From the NCBI GenBank assembly GCA_002869855.2, contig NEWQ02000010.1, forward strand, positions 1-64,000: a stretch of 64,000 bases of DNA, given 5' to 3'. This document shows positions 62,434 through 64,000 of this stretch, piece by piece. Position 1 is the stretch's first letter. Each line of letters starts with the position of its first letter. A program made the translations under genes and the position numbers. Source of the stretch: Nitrospira sp. CG24D (GTDB lineage Bacteria; Nitrospirota; Nitrospiria; Nitrospirales; Nitrospiraceae). Below the pieces are notes generated by a model. That model was not told where the DNA came from. It saw nothing but the letters and a program-made list of their open reading frames with translations, and searched no databases.

Positions 62434-62554
62434 AGGATGCTCAAAAAGACCGTCCAGCAAGGCCGCAGCACGCGAAGAGGCGAGGCGTACACTTGTAGTA
62501 CATTGAGCCTCTGAGCACCGCGAGAACGCCGCTGGCGGACTTTTTCAGCATCCT
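62434..62554. repeat. 121-bp imperfect palindromic interspersed repeat
   Basis: The ends are inverted repeats: AGGATGCTCAAAAAGACCG at the left and AGGATGCTGAAAAAGTCCG read from the right end on the minus strand, each followed by a further CCAGC. The interior contains weaker complementary blocks (GAGGCGAGGCGTAC against GAGGCTCAATGTAC). It lies between two minus-strand genes and encodes nothing. It has the look of a MITE- or REP-type element. No second copy is in the window. Confidence 0.7.
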
Positions 62555-62585
62555 GTAGACGCGCGCATGCTACCGCTGAGACCGC

Positions 62586-63245
62586 TCACGGTGCAAGCAG
62601 CGGCCCGCCGTCGGACTCCGGCTCGACACGAACCGTCCACACCACTTCCGTGTCCCAGATCGACCAGGCGGTCCCCTGCCGGCGTAACCAGACAAGAAAA
62701 CCGGCGCCCGAACCATCGGGACGCGGATTGCCGACATAGACCAAGGCTTGAGTTTGGCGGAGATTGTACCCGATGCGCGAAAACACCAGCCGGTCCAGTA
62801 CTGGCACCGCCTGCACGGATCTGAGCCAGGCGGTCATGACCGGTTGTGCCAGCGACACTTCCGGCTCTTCGACGGCGTTGCCTGACACAAAACGATACCT
62901 GGTTCCAAATTGAAACCGGCCTTCCAATCGTGCCGGCTCCTGATTCGCCGCGACGAAATCACGGACCAGTTCCCCGGGAAGCGTTCCATCGAAATACCCC
63001 TGCTTCTGAAACCACACGCTCGTCAGCGGCCCTTCCTGCTCCGGTGAGATCTGCGTCGCGGTCTTCCGTTCGAGCAGCACGAGTTGGGTTTCTGAGTGGA
63101 GAAACTTGCCGGTGATGATCTGGTCGTAGCGGGCGTAGTCTTCGACAGGAATCGAAGCGACTGTCCCCTCCCCGGCCAACCCGACAGCCGGCAGCGTCAT
63201 CACGAGGCTCAACAGAATCAGGAGTAGAGAAATCCTAGAGCACAT
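62586..63245 (-). CDS. Exported protein of unknown function
   Basis: The 219-residue product has a signal peptide (to about residue 25, VGLAGEG). The mature part is beta-rich, with regular aromatic and Arg positions (YARYDQIITGKFLHSETQLV, WLRRQGTAWSIWDTEVVW). The start ATG 63245 places the signal at the N-terminus. I do not recognise the family. It is divergent from the lipoprotein gene at the right edge. Confidence 0.72.
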   Translation of the reverse strand: MCSRISLLLILLSLVMTLPAVGLAGEGTVASIPVEDYARYDQIITGKFLHSETQLVLLERKTATQISPEQEGPLTSVWFQKQGYFDGTLPGELVRDFVAANQEPARLEGRFQFGTRYRFVSGNAVEEPEVSLAQPVMTAWLRSVQAVPVLDRLVFSRIGYNLRQTQALVYVGNPRPDGSGAGFLVWLRRQGTAWSIWDTEVVWTVRVEPESDGGPLLAP

Positions 63246-63355
63246 AACTTCAGCATAGCCGCCAGGCCGGAGACCGGTCAATTCGGGAAATACTGCGTGG
63301 ACAAGCCGGGGCGAACCGTAGATAATCGGCCGATCAACTTTATCAGGAGCGCAGC

Positions 63356-64000
63356 GTGACAAGAATTTGTTTCCACATCGCGGGCATCGGCCTGCTGGCC
63401 TTGGGGCTAATGACCACCGGGTGTAAGCCTGATGAGTCTCCTTTCAAGGCCGAGAACGACACGTTAAAAAAGCAGGTGACGAAACAGGAATCTTTGCTGT
63501 CTTCACTGCAAGACGGCAACAAGGTCATGCAGCAGCAGATCGACTTGCTGAATCAGGAACTGCGTGATGCCAAGAAGGCCACGGAATCGGCCAAGGCCGA
63601 GATGAGCCAGCTGACCGATCAATTGAATGCGCAGCTCGCCCAGGCGAAGCGCGCGAACGCCGAGGCCCTCAAAACCGCCGCGACTCAGGCGGCCCAGCAA
63701 CTGCGCATCGAGGAGAAAGGCACACAAGTCGAGACGCTGCCGCGTCCGCTGGCGGCCGTCGCCAAGGTCGTAGAAGAATCGCTGGCTAAGAACGGCTATC
63801 CCATTAAAGTCAGCTTCAAGAGCGATCAAAAAGCGGTCTATGTGACGGAGCGAAAGATTTCGAACCCTGCCTCACTGGAAGTCGCCGGCTTTCGCAATCA
63901 ATACCTCATCACCCTGCAGGCCCTTCCCGCCAATACCACCAGACTCGGGGTCCGCGCCGAATTTGAAAAAGTCGCGCAGGGCGGCCGGATCTTGAGCGTG
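63356..64000 (+). CDS. Coiled-coil lipoprotein (3' end outside window)
   Basis: GTG 63356 with AGGAG 8 bp upstream opens a frame that runs off the right edge after 215 codons. It has a lipoprotein signal (GLMTTGCKPDE), then a coiled coil of about 80 residues (NDTLKKQVTKQESLLSSLQ and onwards, Ala/Gln/Lys heptads), then a globular segment starting near RPLAAVAKVVEESL. Family not recognised; a periplasm-spanning envelope lipoprotein is likely. Confidence 0.72.
   Translation, partial: MTRICFHIAGIGLLALGLMTTGCKPDESPFKAENDTLKKQVTKQESLLSSLQDGNKVMQQQIDLLNQELRDAKKATESAKAEMSQLTDQLNAQLAQAKRANAEALKTAATQAAQQLRIEEKGTQVETLPRPLAAVAKVVEESLAKNGYPIKVSFKSDQKAVYVTERKISNPASLEVAGFRNQYLITLQALPANTTRLGVRAEFEKVAQGGRILSV

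Overview
The window reads as a chromosome segment of a Gram-negative bacterium, most likely a Nitrospira-like member of the Nitrospirota. This is an inference. It rests on a complete Tol-Pal envelope system, moderately high GC, many multihaem or monohaem cytochromes and molybdenum-cofactor genes, and a pup gene, which is rare outside Actinobacteria but known in Nitrospira and its relatives. No rRNA, nxr or amo gene is present, so the genus is not proven.

Layout. 1-9.4 kb: an SNF2/SWIM helicase running off the left edge, a zinc-ribbon/exported flavodoxin pair, a DUF192 protein, rsh, recJ and an orphan pup. 9.5-14.1 kb is a disturbed accessory zone. It holds the 3' half of a K+-independent hppA cut by an IS30-type remnant, a DUF3800 gene that has lost its start on the other side of the remnant, a ribbon-helix-helix protein, and a large HExxH protein resembling the 2-oxoglutarate-dependent peptide beta-hydroxylase family followed by a 39-residue basic peptide. 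14.3-24.8 kb: rqcH, a GAF-sigma54 activator, a four-gene tripartite ABC exporter whose genes overlap by 4 bp, a response regulator, a 2OG-Fe(II) oxygenase and an RRM protein.

25-33 kb is a coherent minus-strand block: ABC-2 exporter, six-haem NapC/NirT-type cytochrome, mobB, moeA, an Nbp35-like Fe-S P-loop ATPase, tatC and a Do-type protease. Together these could mature, export and wire a periplasmic molybdoenzyme. 33-41 kb: lipoprotein, polyprenyl-type glycosyltransferase, a coupled membrane protein/carbamoyltransferase pair, a caspase-like lipoprotein that has lost its catalytic dyad, and a small cytochrome c.

41.5-54.7 kb is one long minus-strand run: tolQ-tolR-tolA-tolB-pal, two CpoB-like proteins, mutL, miaA, mtnP, a PfkB kinase, a TPR lipoprotein and rodZ. 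Then come tRNA-Asp, tRNA-Val and xerD. The right end (56-64 kb) has an LpoA-like receptor protein, an M50 protease, trpS, small exported proteins, a methyltransferase, an MBL hydrolase, an interspersed palindromic repeat and a coiled-coil lipoprotein cut by the right edge.

The most unusual structural signal is a pair of independent tandem duplications (periods 165 and 170 bp). Each spans the junction of two operon genes (tolR/tolA and M50 protease/trpS). The second carries the same 7-bp word at both ends and at the joint, and it makes an in-frame chimeric 57-codon ORF wedged between the parents by ATGA overlaps.
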